Of a stretch of 64,000 nt of DNA, positions 35,499 to 44,497 are shown piece after piece (position 1 is the first letter of the stretch; each line of letters begins with the position of its first letter). Origin of the DNA: Salinisphaera sp002433465. Lineage in GTDB: Bacteria > Pseudomonadota > Gammaproteobacteria > Nevskiales > Salinisphaeraceae. The position numbers and the translations under genes are program-made. The DNA lies in NCBI RefSeq assembly GCF_040361435.1, contig NZ_APNL01000002.1, positions 62,001 to 126,000 on the forward strand. Direction: 5' to 3'. A model generated the notes under the pieces. That model saw only the letters and a list, made by a program, of their open reading frames with translations. It did not search any database and was not told the origin of the DNA.

Positions 35499-36304
35499 CT
35501 CTCGAAGTTGTCCATCACCCGATGACGCTCGGCGTGATAGGCCTCTTCGCTGGCACGGGCTTTCCAGTACGGCACGGCATAGATCTGTTGGCGCGCCAGC
35601 CCCCAGACATCGCGCAGATGCGCGCGCATGGCCAGCACCGAGGCGTTTTCGCCGGCCACCCAGGCCGCGACCGGCTCGCTCGGCGGCGCCAGCGCTTTCA
35701 GCGCCTGCACCATGGGCGTATCGGCATGGTCGGCATGCGGCGCTCGTAGCCAGTCGATGGTGACCGCGGCTGCGTAATCGAGTTCGGGCCGGTCGGCCTC
35801 GGCCGGCAACTGCACGATCGCATGCCCGGATACCTGGGCCGGCAGGCTTTCCAGCAGGGCGGCGATCGCCGGCAGTGCGGTGATATCGCCGGCCAGCAGC
35901 ACGCGCTGCGCGGGCGCGAGCATGGGACTCGGCCCGCCCGGGCCGGCCACGCCGATCGTATCGCCCACCCGCGCGCGCAGGGCCCAGGCCGAGGCCGGGC
36001 CGTCGTCGCCGTGCAGCACGAAATCGACGTACAGGCGCTGTCGAGACGCATCGAAATAGCGAACCGAATAGGTCCGCGTGATCGGCCGCGACTGTGGCCA
36101 GCGCGGCCCGTCGGGCGTGAGTTCGGGCAGCGCGGGCGCGGTTTCACCCGGCCCCGGCAGAAAGATCTTGATATGCGCGCCGCCATGATCGCCGGCAAAG
36201 CCCGACAGCACGCCGTCTTCGCCGGCCAGCTCGACACGCAGCAGACTGGGCGACAAGCGCGCCACGTCGGTGACCTGTACCGGCCAGGGGCCACGTGCAC
36301 TCAT
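35495..36304 (-). CDS. Siderophore-interacting protein, FAD ferric-siderophore reductase (ViuB/SIP family)
   Basis: 269 residues. The FAD-binding domain has RPITRTYSVRYFD, with the R-x-Y-S flavin motif, then a GPGGPSPML phosphate-binding loop. A C-terminal NAD(P)H-like domain contains VAAWVAGENASVLAMR. SIP proteins reduce Fe(III) bound to siderophore so that iron is released in the cytoplasm. It follows the esterase gene on the minus strand, overlapping it by four bases, and converges on the ATPase gene. Confidence 0.9.
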   Translation of the reverse strand: MSARGPWPVQVTDVARLSPSLLRVELAGEDGVLSGFAGDHGGAHIKIFLPGPGETAPALPELTPDGPRWPQSRPITRTYSVRYFDASRQRLYVDFVLHGDDGPASAWALRARVGDTIGVAGPGGPSPMLAPAQRVLLAGDITALPAIAALLESLPAQVSGHAIVQLPAEADRPELDYAAAVTIDWLRAPHADHADTPMVQALKALAPPSEPVAAWVAGENASVLAMRAHLRDVWGLARQQIYAVPYWKARASEEAYHAERHRVMDNFES

Positions 36305-37248
36305 GGCGTGGGCTCGGCCGTGGCGGCGCGGCCCAGCCAGCGCGCCAGTGCGTGGAACAGCCCGCGATCGAGCGCCGCGCCGTGCCCGGCACCGGCCAGC
36401 AGCCGATAGTCCACGTCGAATGCCGGGCAGCGGGCCAGTATTTCGTTCGCCTGCGCGGCGTTGGCGACCATCTGCCGGCGCGCGAGCTTGGCGGCACGCT
36501 CGGGGTTGTCTGTTTGGGCGGTATTCAACGGTTGCTCCTTGGCCCCGACGGTGATGATCACGGTTTTTGGCGCGCTGCGAGCACAGGAATCACCCTGTAC
36601 GGCCTGCTGTAGCTGCGGCATGACCCGGACATCGTCCCACCACAGCGACGGGCTGGCGGCAAAATAGGCGGAAAAGCGGGCCGGATGATGGGCCAGATCG
36701 AACAGCACGGCCAGCCCGCCGAGAGAATGCCCGTAGAGCGCGGTTCGTGCCGGGTCGAGCGGGTAGTCGCGGGCGATACGCGGCTTGACGCGGGCTTCGA
36801 CGAAATCCAGAAATGCCCTGGCCTGACCGCTGCCCGCTCTCCCGGCCACCGCGCTCGGGGTGAGGTCTTCAAACCGGCGCGGAATATTGAAGGCGACGGT
36901 ATCGGGATAGCCCAGGCCGACCACGAGCACGCGATCGGCCAGCTCATGTGACTGCAGCCATGCCAGCGCGGCCGGCGCGGTGCGGTTGCCGTCGAACAGG
37001 AACACGACCGGGTAACCGGCATCCGGCGCCGGCGCTTGCGGCTGCGAGATCAACAGTTCATAGACCCGCCCGGTCGCCGGATCGACGATCGACTCGTGGC
37101 GCAGCGCGGCCGCGGCCTCGGGGTGGACCACGGTCTTCAGATCGGGCTGGGCCATGGCCGGGGCGAACCCGCCCATCACCAGCACACAACACAGAGCGAG
37201 GCGCGCAACGCCCCCCGCCCTGGATTTCGCGATCTGGCCCCGGCGCAC
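36301..37248 (-). CDS. Siderophore esterase, Fes/IroE-like alpha/beta hydrolase
   Basis: 315 residues from a GTG at 37248 whose G is the last base of the upstream receptor's TAG stop (TAGTG). The N terminus VRRGQIAKSRAGGVARLALC and following is a basic signal peptide cut near APAMA, so it is likely periplasmic. The esterase fold resembles IroE/Fes: VVFLFDGNRTAPAALAWLQ, nucleophile elbow TALYGHSLGGLAVL, LWWDD, and a late histidine in AGAGHGAALDRG. Such enzymes cleave ester bonds of enterobactin-like siderophores to release iron. Gene order (receptor-esterase-reductase) supports this role. Confidence 0.8.
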   Translation of the reverse strand: MRRGQIAKSRAGGVARLALCCVLVMGGFAPAMAQPDLKTVVHPEAAAALRHESIVDPATGRVYELLISQPQAPAPDAGYPVVFLFDGNRTAPAALAWLQSHELADRVLVVGLGYPDTVAFNIPRRFEDLTPSAVAGRAGSGQARAFLDFVEARVKPRIARDYPLDPARTALYGHSLGGLAVLFDLAHHPARFSAYFAASPSLWWDDVRVMPQLQQAVQGDSCARSAPKTVIITVGAKEQPLNTAQTDNPERAAKLARRQMVANAAQANEILARCPAFDVDYRLLAGAGHGAALDRGLFHALARWLGRAATAEPTP

Positions 37249-39383
37249 TAGAAGTCGTAGCGCAGGGAGCCGACCACGCTCGTGGGTTCGCCATAGAAGT
37301 TGAACGTGCCGGTGCTGCCGACGCGGTTGTAGTACTTCTTGTCGAGCAGGTTGTTCACGTTGAGTGCCCCGGAAAGCTTGTCGGTGAACTGGTAGCCCAC
37401 CATCGCATCGACCACCGCATAGCCCGGCGCTTCCACGCCCTGCAGGGAGCTGAAGTCGCTGAAGGCGGTCACGCCGGCGCCGATGCTCACCCGATCGAGC
37501 AGGCCGGAATCGAAGGCGTACTTGGTCCACAGGTTGAACATGTGATCGGGCATGAGCACGAAGGTGGCCTCGTCGGCGCCGCGCTCGACTTCCGTATCCA
37601 GATAGGTATAGCCGGCGATGATATCCAGCTGTTCGATCGGCGAGCCGTCGAGCTCGAACTCCACGCCCTGAATACGGCGCTGGCCGATGGCTTCGTTGTA
37701 GTTTTCGCCGGGCACGCCCGCTGCGTAGTTGCGGTCGTACATCCGGAACAGGCTGGCACGGGCATTGAGGTCGCCGTTGAAATAGCTGCCCTTCACGCCG
37801 GTTTCGTACTGGGTGCCTTCACGCGGCTCGATGAGATCGCCGTTGATGTCGTAGGCGGTCTGCGGGTTGAACACCTTGGAGTAGCTGGCATACAGGGCGT
37901 GGTGGCGATCCACGTCCAGCACCAGCCCGGCATAGGGGGTGAGCTTGCCATTGTCGTCGCGCGAGCCGGTGGTGCCTGCCGTGTTGTCGGTGAGCTCGAC
38001 CTTGTAGTCGCTCACCCGTACGCCGCCGATCAGGGCCAGCGGCTCGACCGGACGGAAGGTCAGCTTCGTATAGAGGCCGATTTCTTCGAGCTTGGTCGTG
38101 TTGTCGGTGAGCGAACCGCTGGCGAGCACGTCGACATAGGCCAGGTCTTCGAAATCATCGGCGTCGGTACGGCCCAGGCGTGCCCGTCCACGAATGGAGT
38201 CGGTGTCGTAGTGCTTGTAGTCGGCGCCGGCCACGAATTCGCTGACGTTGCCGAAGGTTTCGAACGGCTGGCTATAGCTGGCATCCACGGCGAGCGTGTT
38301 CTGGTCGATATCACCGGCCGTGGCGGATACCGGCACGGTGCCATCCGCGGCCACCGGGCCGCCGCCAAAGGCATAGTTGTAGTCGGCGTTGCGGTTGGAA
38401 TAGCGCGCGCCCACCCGACCGAAGCCGCCCGACTCGAAGCGATGGGTCAGCTCGAAGATGAAGTCGTCGGTGGTGGCGGTGAAATCGTTCCAGTCGGCGC
38501 CGAAGAACGTCGAGCGGTCCACGTCCAGCAGGCTGCCGTCGGCATCGGTGGCCAGGCCGTTGTTGACGGTGATATCGCGCTGCTGACGCAGATAGGCCAC
38601 CGACACCATCGTATCCGGATCGATATCGTATTCGAGGGTGCCGTAGAAGCTCTGGGAGTTGTTGTCGTTGTTGTCGACAAAGCCGTCGGTATCGCTCTGT
38701 GCGACCACCGCGCGCCCGCGCAGGCGCCCGTCCTCGGTCAGCGGGCCGGAGGCGTCGCCTTCCAGATAGTACTGGTTGAAGCTGCCATAGCGGCCGATCA
38801 CGTGGCCCTGGGCGTCCTCGGTCGGGCGCTTGCGCACGAGGTTGACGATGCCGCCCAGCTCGCTGCTGCTGTTGAACAACCCGGACGGCCCGCGCATCAC
38901 CTCGACGCGATCGAAGGCGGCCAGATTGGGCAGCGTGCCGTTGATGCTGGCCATGGGCGCCGGCAGGCCGTCGATATTGAACTCGTCGTATTCGTAGCCG
39001 CGCGAATAGATCGACGAACGCCCGGCATCGTTGGTGAGCACGCGCAGGCCCGGCGTGCGCCGCGCCAGTTCGTCGAGCGTATCCACGTTGCGATCCTCGA
39101 TGGACTCACGGGTGATTACGCTGATCGACTGCGGAATATCCTTGAGTGCGGCCGGTGTCTTGGTACCCACCGTAGCCGCATCCACCGCATAGCCGCCGGT
39201 CTGCTCGGACGGCAGCATGTCGTAGAGCTGATTGCCTTCGACGGTGACCATTTCGAGCTGAAGCGGCTCGTCACCGGCAGCGCCGTCTTTCTGTGCCGCG
39301 GCCGGCATGGCCGAAGCGAGTATGACCACGCCAAGCAACAGCGGTGTACCAAGCGATTGCCGGGTTTTGATGCAGCCGTTCAT
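37248..39383 (-). CDS. TonB-dependent siderophore receptor, FhuE/FpvA-like
   Basis: 711 residues with a signal peptide (LLLGVVILASAMPAAAQ), an early hydrophobic and acidic segment, a plug starting KTPAALKDIPQSISVITRES, then EVMRGPSGLFNSSSELGG and a barrel ending GSLRYDF. The IPQSISVIT and RGPSGL motifs place it in the TonB siderophore receptor group of FhuE, FoxA and FpvA, which usually take hydroxamate or mixed ligands. This contrasts with the catecholate-like first receptor. It shares its control region with the AraC gene, where a Fur-like box is found. Confidence 0.88.
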   Translation of the reverse strand: MNGCIKTRQSLGTPLLLGVVILASAMPAAAQKDGAAGDEPLQLEMVTVEGNQLYDMLPSEQTGGYAVDAATVGTKTPAALKDIPQSISVITRESIEDRNVDTLDELARRTPGLRVLTNDAGRSSIYSRGYEYDEFNIDGLPAPMASINGTLPNLAAFDRVEVMRGPSGLFNSSSELGGIVNLVRKRPTEDAQGHVIGRYGSFNQYYLEGDASGPLTEDGRLRGRAVVAQSDTDGFVDNNDNNSQSFYGTLEYDIDPDTMVSVAYLRQQRDITVNNGLATDADGSLLDVDRSTFFGADWNDFTATTDDFIFELTHRFESGGFGRVGARYSNRNADYNYAFGGGPVAADGTVPVSATAGDIDQNTLAVDASYSQPFETFGNVSEFVAGADYKHYDTDSIRGRARLGRTDADDFEDLAYVDVLASGSLTDNTTKLEEIGLYTKLTFRPVEPLALIGGVRVSDYKVELTDNTAGTTGSRDDNGKLTPYAGLVLDVDRHHALYASYSKVFNPQTAYDINGDLIEPREGTQYETGVKGSYFNGDLNARASLFRMYDRNYAAGVPGENYNEAIGQRRIQGVEFELDGSPIEQLDIIAGYTYLDTEVERGADEATFVLMPDHMFNLWTKYAFDSGLLDRVSIGAGVTAFSDFSSLQGVEAPGYAVVDAMVGYQFTDKLSGALNVNNLLDKKYYNRVGSTGTFNFYGEPTSVVGSLRYDF

Positions 39384-39445
39384 ATTCCCCCCAATGTGAA
39401 ACCACGCGCGGCAACGCCGGGCGATTGCAAGTTCAACCGTGTGCG

Positions 39446-39464
39446 AATGCGAATCTTTTGCATT
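39446..39464. promoter_or_regulatory. Fur box candidate between receptor 2 and the AraC regulator
   Basis: The 19-mer AATGCGAATCTTTTGCATT matches the Fur consensus AATGATAATCATTATCATT at 14 positions and is nearly palindromic. It lies in the divergent spacer (39384-39525), where it can control both genes. Confidence 0.7.
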
Positions 39465-39525
39465 TACACTTTGTGCCGCGCATTATTTCAGAGGCTTGCC
39501 GCCCAAACCTTTGCGAAACGCTCAA

Positions 39526-40527
39526 ATGTCTTTGCATTCGAACACCGCGACCGACCCTGCCCGTCTCGAACGCTTCATCGGCGCTGCCGAACTCAACCGG
39601 CATGCGGCGCATCTCGGCCGCGACTACCAGACGCGCGTCGCCGACGACTCGCCGCCCCTGGAAGGTCAGTTCGGTGTCGATGCCCTGCCGGGCGGGCTGG
39701 TACTGCGACATGCCAGCGTGCGTAACCGCCAGGACATGCGCTCCCGACTGCAGCTGTGCCCGGGCCTCAAGCTGATCCTGGTGCTCGCCGGGGAAGTCGA
39801 TGTGCGATTCGGCGATCGCCCATTACCGGCCGGGGCCGGCACGCGCTATGCCTGTGCCGTGCATCTGCACGAACCGACAATCTTCGAGCGCCGTGCGCGA
39901 CGCAACAGCCGGGAACAAAGCCTCACCCTGACCGTACCGCACGACTGGCTGCGCCAACGCCTGGTCACGCTCGGCGACGGCCGCGGCAGCATGCATCTAC
40001 TGGATACGCCGCACCTGTGCATGCAGCCCTGGCAGCCCAGCAGCGCGCTGTGCGCGAGCGCCCAGGTGCTGATCGCCGCGGACAGCAGCGGCGACAGCGC
40101 CGGCCCGGCGCGACGGCTGCGCTGCGAAAGCCTGGCCCTGGCGATGGTCGCCGAAGCCCTGCCCGCGCTACTGGCTATGCCCGCCACCGACGAGCCGCCG
40201 CGGCCGATCGATGCACGCCGGCTACGGCGCATGCGCGATCTCGTCGACAAACCATCGGCGGCGCCACTGACCGTCGATGCACTCGCGCGCGAGGCGGGCA
40301 TGAGCCGTAGCAGCCTGCAGCGCCACTTCAACGTCTGCTATGGCATGAGCGTGCAAAAGTTTCTGCGCGAACGCCGTCTCCAGGCTGCCGATCGTGCCCT
40401 GCGCGAAGACGGCGTCAACGTCGTGACCGCCGCCGAACTTGCCGGCTATACCAGCGCCGCCAACTTCGCGACCGCCTATCGGCGCGTCTACGGCATCGCG
40501 CCGAGCGAACGCCGCCGGCGCGCCTGA
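39526..40527 (+). CDS. AraC-family regulator, PchR/siderophore type
   Basis: 333 residues. The C-terminal AraC DNA-binding domain has two helix-turn-helices (LTVDALAREAGMSRSSLQRHF and VVTAAELAGYTSAANFATAY). The N-terminal sensor domain resembles that of PchR, which activates siderophore uptake genes when bound to the ferric ligand. The start at 39526 is chosen over a longer frame because the earlier codons lie in the Fur-like promoter. It is divergent from receptor 2, so it likely controls the locus. Confidence 0.85.
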   Translation: MSLHSNTATDPARLERFIGAAELNRHAAHLGRDYQTRVADDSPPLEGQFGVDALPGGLVLRHASVRNRQDMRSRLQLCPGLKLILVLAGEVDVRFGDRPLPAGAGTRYACAVHLHEPTIFERRARRNSREQSLTLTVPHDWLRQRLVTLGDGRGSMHLLDTPHLCMQPWQPSSALCASAQVLIAADSSGDSAGPARRLRCESLALAMVAEALPALLAMPATDEPPRPIDARRLRRMRDLVDKPSAAPLTVDALAREAGMSRSSLQRHFNVCYGMSVQKFLRERRLQAADRALREDGVNVVTAAELAGYTSAANFATAYRRVYGIAPSERRRRA

Positions 40528-40608
40528 CCGCCGCGACGCAAACCGAACAAGCCGGCCAGACCCCGTCGGGGCCGAGCACCGTCATCCCGGCCCGGCCGCG
40601 TTCGTGCA

Positions 40609-40625
40609 AACGTTGCGGCAACGTT
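40609..40625. promoter_or_regulatory. Palindromic operator candidate upstream of cytochrome b561 gene
   Basis: A perfect palindrome AACGTTGC (40609-40616), G, GCAACGTT (40618-40625). It is the only strongly palindromic element in the 253-base gap 40528-40780 and lies 155 bases before the start codon. LacI-family and other dimeric repressors bind such sites; the protein is unknown. Confidence 0.4.
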
Positions 40626-40780
40626 CTGCCCACGCGTTGGCAAGCCGATTACGCTAGGATTTCCCTGGGGAATTGATCGAAGCGCTCGGCGGCGCCGTCG
40701 TGCCTTGTACGGTTTGCCAGGCGCAACGCCCCGTCACCTCGCTTCACCGACACTATCGGCACGCACGCCAAGGGGTTCGC

Positions 40781-41335
40781 ATGGATACTCGAGTCATGGA
40801 CCACGCATACGGTTACGGTCTGGTCAGTCGATTTTTTCACTGGTCGATGGCACTGCTACTCGTATGGCAGGCGACATCTGCAGCGTTGCACTACTTTTTC
40901 GACGATACGCCGGTCACCGACTTCTTCTTCGGCTACCACTTCTCCAACGGCGTGCTGATTCTCATCCTGGCAGTGCTGCGCGGTATCTGGGGGCTGCTCA
41001 ACCTCTCGCGCCGGCCGTCGCATGCGGGCGGCCTGCAGCGCGCGGCCGCGCTCGGCCATGTCGCCATGTATGTGCTGCTCATCGCGGTCCCCGTGGTCGC
41101 GGTCATCCGCGCCTATGGCAGCACGCGCCCCTTTTCGGCGCTCGGCGTGCAGATCTTCGACGGCATGGAAACCAAGATCGAGTGGATGAGCAATCTCGGT
41201 AACCAATGGCACGGCTTTCTCGGCTGGATTCTGTTCGCCCTGATTGCCGGTCATATCGCGATGGCGTTCGTACACACCCATGGCCTCAAGCAACCGTTGA
41301 TCGCCCGTATGACCAAAGGCGACGAACGCCTGTAA
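40781..41335 (+). CDS. Cytochrome b561
   Basis: 184 residues with four transmembrane helices and the haem-binding histidines of the CybB/YodB family: SRFFHWSMALLLVWQ, YHFSNGVLIL, GHVAMYVLLI and WHGFLGWILFALIAGHIAMA. Members are di-haem inner-membrane cytochromes; E. coli CybB oxidises superoxide and reduces ubiquinone. The start at 40781 has AGGGG upstream and removes a non-homologous extension. Confidence 0.88.
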   Translation: MDTRVMDHAYGYGLVSRFFHWSMALLLVWQATSAALHYFFDDTPVTDFFFGYHFSNGVLILILAVLRGIWGLLNLSRRPSHAGGLQRAAALGHVAMYVLLIAVPVVAVIRAYGSTRPFSALGVQIFDGMETKIEWMSNLGNQWHGFLGWILFALIAGHIAMAFVHTHGLKQPLIARMTKGDERL

Positions 41336-41352
41336 GCCGAACATTCGCGCCA

Positions 41353-41371
41353 CAGGTGTTGATTACACCTG
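41353..41371. repeat. Inverted repeat after cytochrome b561
   Basis: CAGGTGT (41353-41359) and ACACCTG (41365-41371) with a 5-base loop, 18 bases after the stop codon. No T-run, so either a weak terminator hairpin or an operator for the next gene. Confidence 0.35.
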
Positions 41372-41445
41372 AGCGGCACAACATGTCGGCTGCGGCGCGC
41401 ACCGCAGCCGCCGACGGCTTAGACTGAGCACGCTCTTTCCATCGC

Positions 41446-42195
41446 GTGAACTGGCTCTTGGATATCGCTTTGCTCTTCGTCGCGGCCCTGGCGGCCGGCG
41501 CGATCAACGCGCTGGCCGGCGGCGGCAGCTTCATCACCCTGCCGGCCCTGCTGTTTCACGGCCTGCCGCCGACCGTGGCCAATGCCACCAGCGCAACGGC
41601 CGTGCTGCCCGGCTATGCGACAACGCTGTTCCGGTTCCGTCGCGATGTGGCCCCGCCGGCCGCGCTGTCGCTGCCGGCGATGGTGGCAATCGCCGCGGCC
41701 GGCGGTATCAGCGGCGCTTCGCTGCTGCTGCTCACCGGCGACCGCGCCTTCGCGGCGATCGTACCCTGGCTGATGGGCGTGGCCACGCTGATCTTCGCGG
41801 CCGCCCCCTGGCTCAAGCAGCGCATGGCCGAACGCGAGGCCAGCACGCCGGTGGCGACCATCGCGCTCTATCTCGCCTGTACCTACGGCGGTTATTTCAA
41901 CGGCGGCGTGGGCATCATCGTAATCGCCCTGCTCGGGCTGCTGGGCCAGACCCGGCTGCTGACCTCGGTGGCGATGAAGGCGGTGATGTCGGCCACGCTG
42001 ACCACGATCTCGGTATCGGTGTATGCGGCGTTCGGTCTCATCGACTGGCCGCTGGCCGCACTCATGGCCGGCGGCGCCATGCTCGGCGGCTGGATCGGCG
42101 CGGCGTTCGGCTATCGCATCGCGCCGCGCTGGCACCGCATCGGCATCGTGGCCATCGGCTCGATCATGACCGTGCTGATGTTTATGCGTGTGTAA
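41446..42195 (+). CDS. TSUP (TauE/SafE) family permease
   Basis: 249 residues, about eight membrane helices in two repeats. Family segments: GAINALAGGGSFITLPAL near the N terminus and YGGYFNGGVGIIVIALLGL in the second repeat. Exports or imports sulfur oxyanions or organosulfonates in studied members; substrate here unknown. The GTG start at 41446 is chosen as the first start before helix 1. Confidence 0.85.
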   Translation: MNWLLDIALLFVAALAAGAINALAGGGSFITLPALLFHGLPPTVANATSATAVLPGYATTLFRFRRDVAPPAALSLPAMVAIAAAGGISGASLLLLTGDRAFAAIVPWLMGVATLIFAAAPWLKQRMAEREASTPVATIALYLACTYGGYFNGGVGIIVIALLGLLGQTRLLTSVAMKAVMSATLTTISVSVYAAFGLIDWPLAALMAGGAMLGGWIGAAFGYRIAPRWHRIGIVAIGSIMTVLMFMRV

Positions 42196-42241
42196 AGGGC
42201 AGGCGTTACCCTGTGACCATCATTCTCTGCAGAGTTGAGTC

Positions 42242-42991
42242 ATGGATAAAGTGATGCTGGTCACCGGCGGCAGCCGGGGCATCGGTGCGGCCACCTGCCT
42301 GATGGCCGCGAAATACGGCTATGCGGTGGCGGTGAACTACCACAGCAATAAAGAGGCCGCCGACGCGGTCGTCAAGGCAATCGAAAAGGACGGCGGCAAG
42401 GCGATGGCCATCCAGGCCGACGTGGCTAACGAACAGGACGTGGTACGCCTGTTCGCGACCGTGGACGACGAGCTGGGTCGTATCACCGCGCTGGTGAACA
42501 ACGCCGGCATCGTCGATCAGCCGTCCAAGGTGGCGGATATGTCCGCCGAACGCGTGGCGCGGATGATGTCGGTGAACGTTGTGGGCCCGTTCCTGTGTGC
42601 GCGCGAAGCGATCCGGCGCATGGGCACGTCCTACGGCGGCCCGGGCGGGGCGATCGTGAACGTCTCCTCGGCGGCCAGCCATGCGGCCGGCGGCGGCGGT
42701 GCCGGTACGTATATCGACTACGGTGCCTCCAAGGGCGCAATCGACACGCTCACCGAAGGGCTGGCCAAGGAAGTCGCGGGCGACCAGATTCGCGTGAACG
42801 CGGTACGGCCGGGCGTGGTGGATACCGAAATCCATGCCAGCGGCGGCCTGCCGGACAAACCCGAACAGGCGAAATCGGCCATTCCGCTGGGCCGGATCGG
42901 CCAGCCGGAGGATATTGCCGAGGCGATTCTGTATCTCACCGAGGCGAAGTTCACCACCGGCGCGTTTCTGGACGTGGACGGCGGCGTCTGA
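42242..42991 (+). CDS. Short-chain dehydrogenase/reductase (YgfF/FabG-like)
   Basis: 249 residues. Cofactor motif VTGGSRGIGAA, NNAG, active-site serine in VNVSSAASHA and Y-x-x-x-K (YGASKGA), with the C-terminal FLDVDGG of the family. It should be an active NAD(P)-dependent oxidoreductase. Substrate unknown. It starts 46 bases after the TSUP gene on the same strand. Confidence 0.9.
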   Translation: MDKVMLVTGGSRGIGAATCLMAAKYGYAVAVNYHSNKEAADAVVKAIEKDGGKAMAIQADVANEQDVVRLFATVDDELGRITALVNNAGIVDQPSKVADMSAERVARMMSVNVVGPFLCAREAIRRMGTSYGGPGGAIVNVSSAASHAAGGGGAGTYIDYGASKGAIDTLTEGLAKEVAGDQIRVNAVRPGVVDTEIHASGGLPDKPEQAKSAIPLGRIGQPEDIAEAILYLTEAKFTTGAFLDVDGGV

Positions 42992-43020
42992 GCCGACGCC
43001 TGCAGTCATGAAGCCTGCCG

Positions 43021-43056
43021 CCGGCGCCGAGGGCAGAAGTTTGTCCGCGGCGCCGG
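43021..43056. terminator. GC-rich inverted repeat between convergent genes
   Basis: CCGGCGCCG (43021-43029) and CGGCGCCGG (43048-43056) form a perfect 9-bp stem with an 18-base loop between the SDR and DUF4282 genes. It lacks a T-run, so a terminator role is possible but not shown. Confidence 0.35.
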
Positions 43057-43067
43057 TGACAGTCGGC

Positions 43068-43466
43068 CTACTTGCCGCGTGCTGATTTGCGCCAGAAGCG
43101 GATACGCGGCAAATCCTGATGGATATCCTCGGTCTGGCCGGCGATGCTCTCGATCTGCCCGCCCAGGGCTTCCAGAAAGAAGGCGATCCGGAAGACGGTC
43201 AAAACGAACTCGAGCATGACTCGAATCGTGACCACCAGGGCCAGAAACATGGCCGGCCCGAGCAGACACAGCCAGGCCAGACCGCTGATCCAGGATTGCT
43301 GAAACGCCCAGAAGATGACGTAGACGGTCGCCATGCCCGACAGCAGCTGGCCCAACGTATAGATGGTGGGCACCATCTGGGTGGTAATCACCGTGGTGAA
43401 ACGACGGTCGAACAGCCCTGAAAGCAGGCTGCCGCCATCGTTGCGCATTTCGTGAAGTCGTTTCAT
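43068..43466 (-). CDS. DUF4282 small membrane protein
   Basis: 132 residues: a short N terminus, then LFDRRFTTVITTQMVP and two membrane helices (YTLGQLLSGMATVYVIFWAF; a second at LLGPAMFLALVVTIRVMLE), then a coiled-coil-like acidic tail. This matches DUF4282, whose function is unknown. Convergent to the SDR gene. Confidence 0.8.
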   Translation of the reverse strand: MKRLHEMRNDGGSLLSGLFDRRFTTVITTQMVPTIYTLGQLLSGMATVYVIFWAFQQSWISGLAWLCLLGPAMFLALVVTIRVMLEFVLTVFRIAFFLEALGGQIESIAGQTEDIHQDLPRIRFWRKSARGK

Positions 43467-43647
43467 TGCATTTACCTACAAACCCTCGCGCTGAACGCGC
43501 GTATCGCACGTCGTGCGCGCTAAGACCGATCCTATGCTGTTTTGTTGCATTGCAGCAAACATCGGCCGCCGTTGGCCCCGTCGCGATCGTCGATTCAGAT
43601 AGACTGGCGCGATCGCCACAGGCGCACCCGTTTGTTCAGGAGTCTTC

Positions 43648-44421
43648 ATGTCACGCCTTGCTCGGCCCTTAATCGCTGCCGGCCTATTGCTTGCCACGCT
43701 GCCGCTCGCGGTGGCTGTCGCCGCGCCGCAATGGCCGGCGCCGATTCGCAATCTCGAGGGCAAGGGCCTGACCATCGTCGAGGCCTTCGATGCCCCCGGC
43801 GGCATGACCGGCTATGCCGCGCGTGCCGGCAACCGCCCGCTCACGCTCTACCTCACCCCGGATCGCGAGCACGTGATCATCGGCCCGATGCTCGACGCCG
43901 ACGGCAAGAACCTGAGCCAGGAGGTGCTGGACGCCACCATCACCCAGCCCGATATCCAGAGCGCCTGGCCGAAGCTGGAAAAATCCAATTGGGTGGCCGA
44001 CGGCGATGACGACGCCAAACGCGTGATCTACGTGTTCACCGACCCCAACTGCCCGTACTGCCACAAGTTCTACGAAGTCGCCCGGCCCTGGGTCGAATCC
44101 GGCAAGGTACAGCTGCGCCATATTCCGGTGGGCATCATCAAGCCGTCCAGCCCCGGCAAGGCGGCCGCCATTCTCGGCGCCGACGACCCGAGCGCAGCAC
44201 TGGCCCGGCACGAGGAGAACTACAGCCGTGGCGGGATCGAGCCGCTCGAGGACATGCCGGCCGAACTGCGCGAAAAGGTCGCCGCCAACAACATGCTGAT
44301 GTCGTCGCTGGGCATCCAGGGCACGCCGGGGCTGGTGTATCGCAACGCCGAAGGCAAGATCGATATCCATCAGGGCATGCCCCAGGGCGCGCTGCGCGAG
44401 GAAATTTTCGGCAAAAAGTAG
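43648..44421 (+). CDS. dsbG: Thiol:disulfide interchange protein DsbG/DsbC family
   Basis: 257 residues: signal peptide (1-26), an N-terminal cystatin-like dimerisation domain, and a thioredoxin domain with the CPYC active site (C135, C138) and cis-proline loop GTPGLVY. CPYC is the motif of DsbG, whereas DsbC has CGYC. Acts in the periplasm to repair or protect thiols. AGGAG precedes the ATG. The membrane reductase DsbD is not in the window. Confidence 0.9.
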   Translation: MSRLARPLIAAGLLLATLPLAVAVAAPQWPAPIRNLEGKGLTIVEAFDAPGGMTGYAARAGNRPLTLYLTPDREHVIIGPMLDADGKNLSQEVLDATITQPDIQSAWPKLEKSNWVADGDDDAKRVIYVFTDPNCPYCHKFYEVARPWVESGKVQLRHIPVGIIKPSSPGKAAAILGADDPSAALARHEENYSRGGIEPLEDMPAELREKVAANNMLMSSLGIQGTPGLVYRNAEGKIDIHQGMPQGALREEIFGKK

Positions 44422-44497
44422 CCGCCCGGGCACTCGCAGGGGCAAATGGTTGTCTGTAGCCTGCAACCATATTGCGTCGAACGATGAGCGAGGCCCC

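Noticed and set aside
36948..39725. 925-codon plus-strand open frame
   Set aside because: It is antisense to the second TonB receptor, has no signal peptide or family motif, and is a by-product of high GC. The receptor on the other strand has full homology features.
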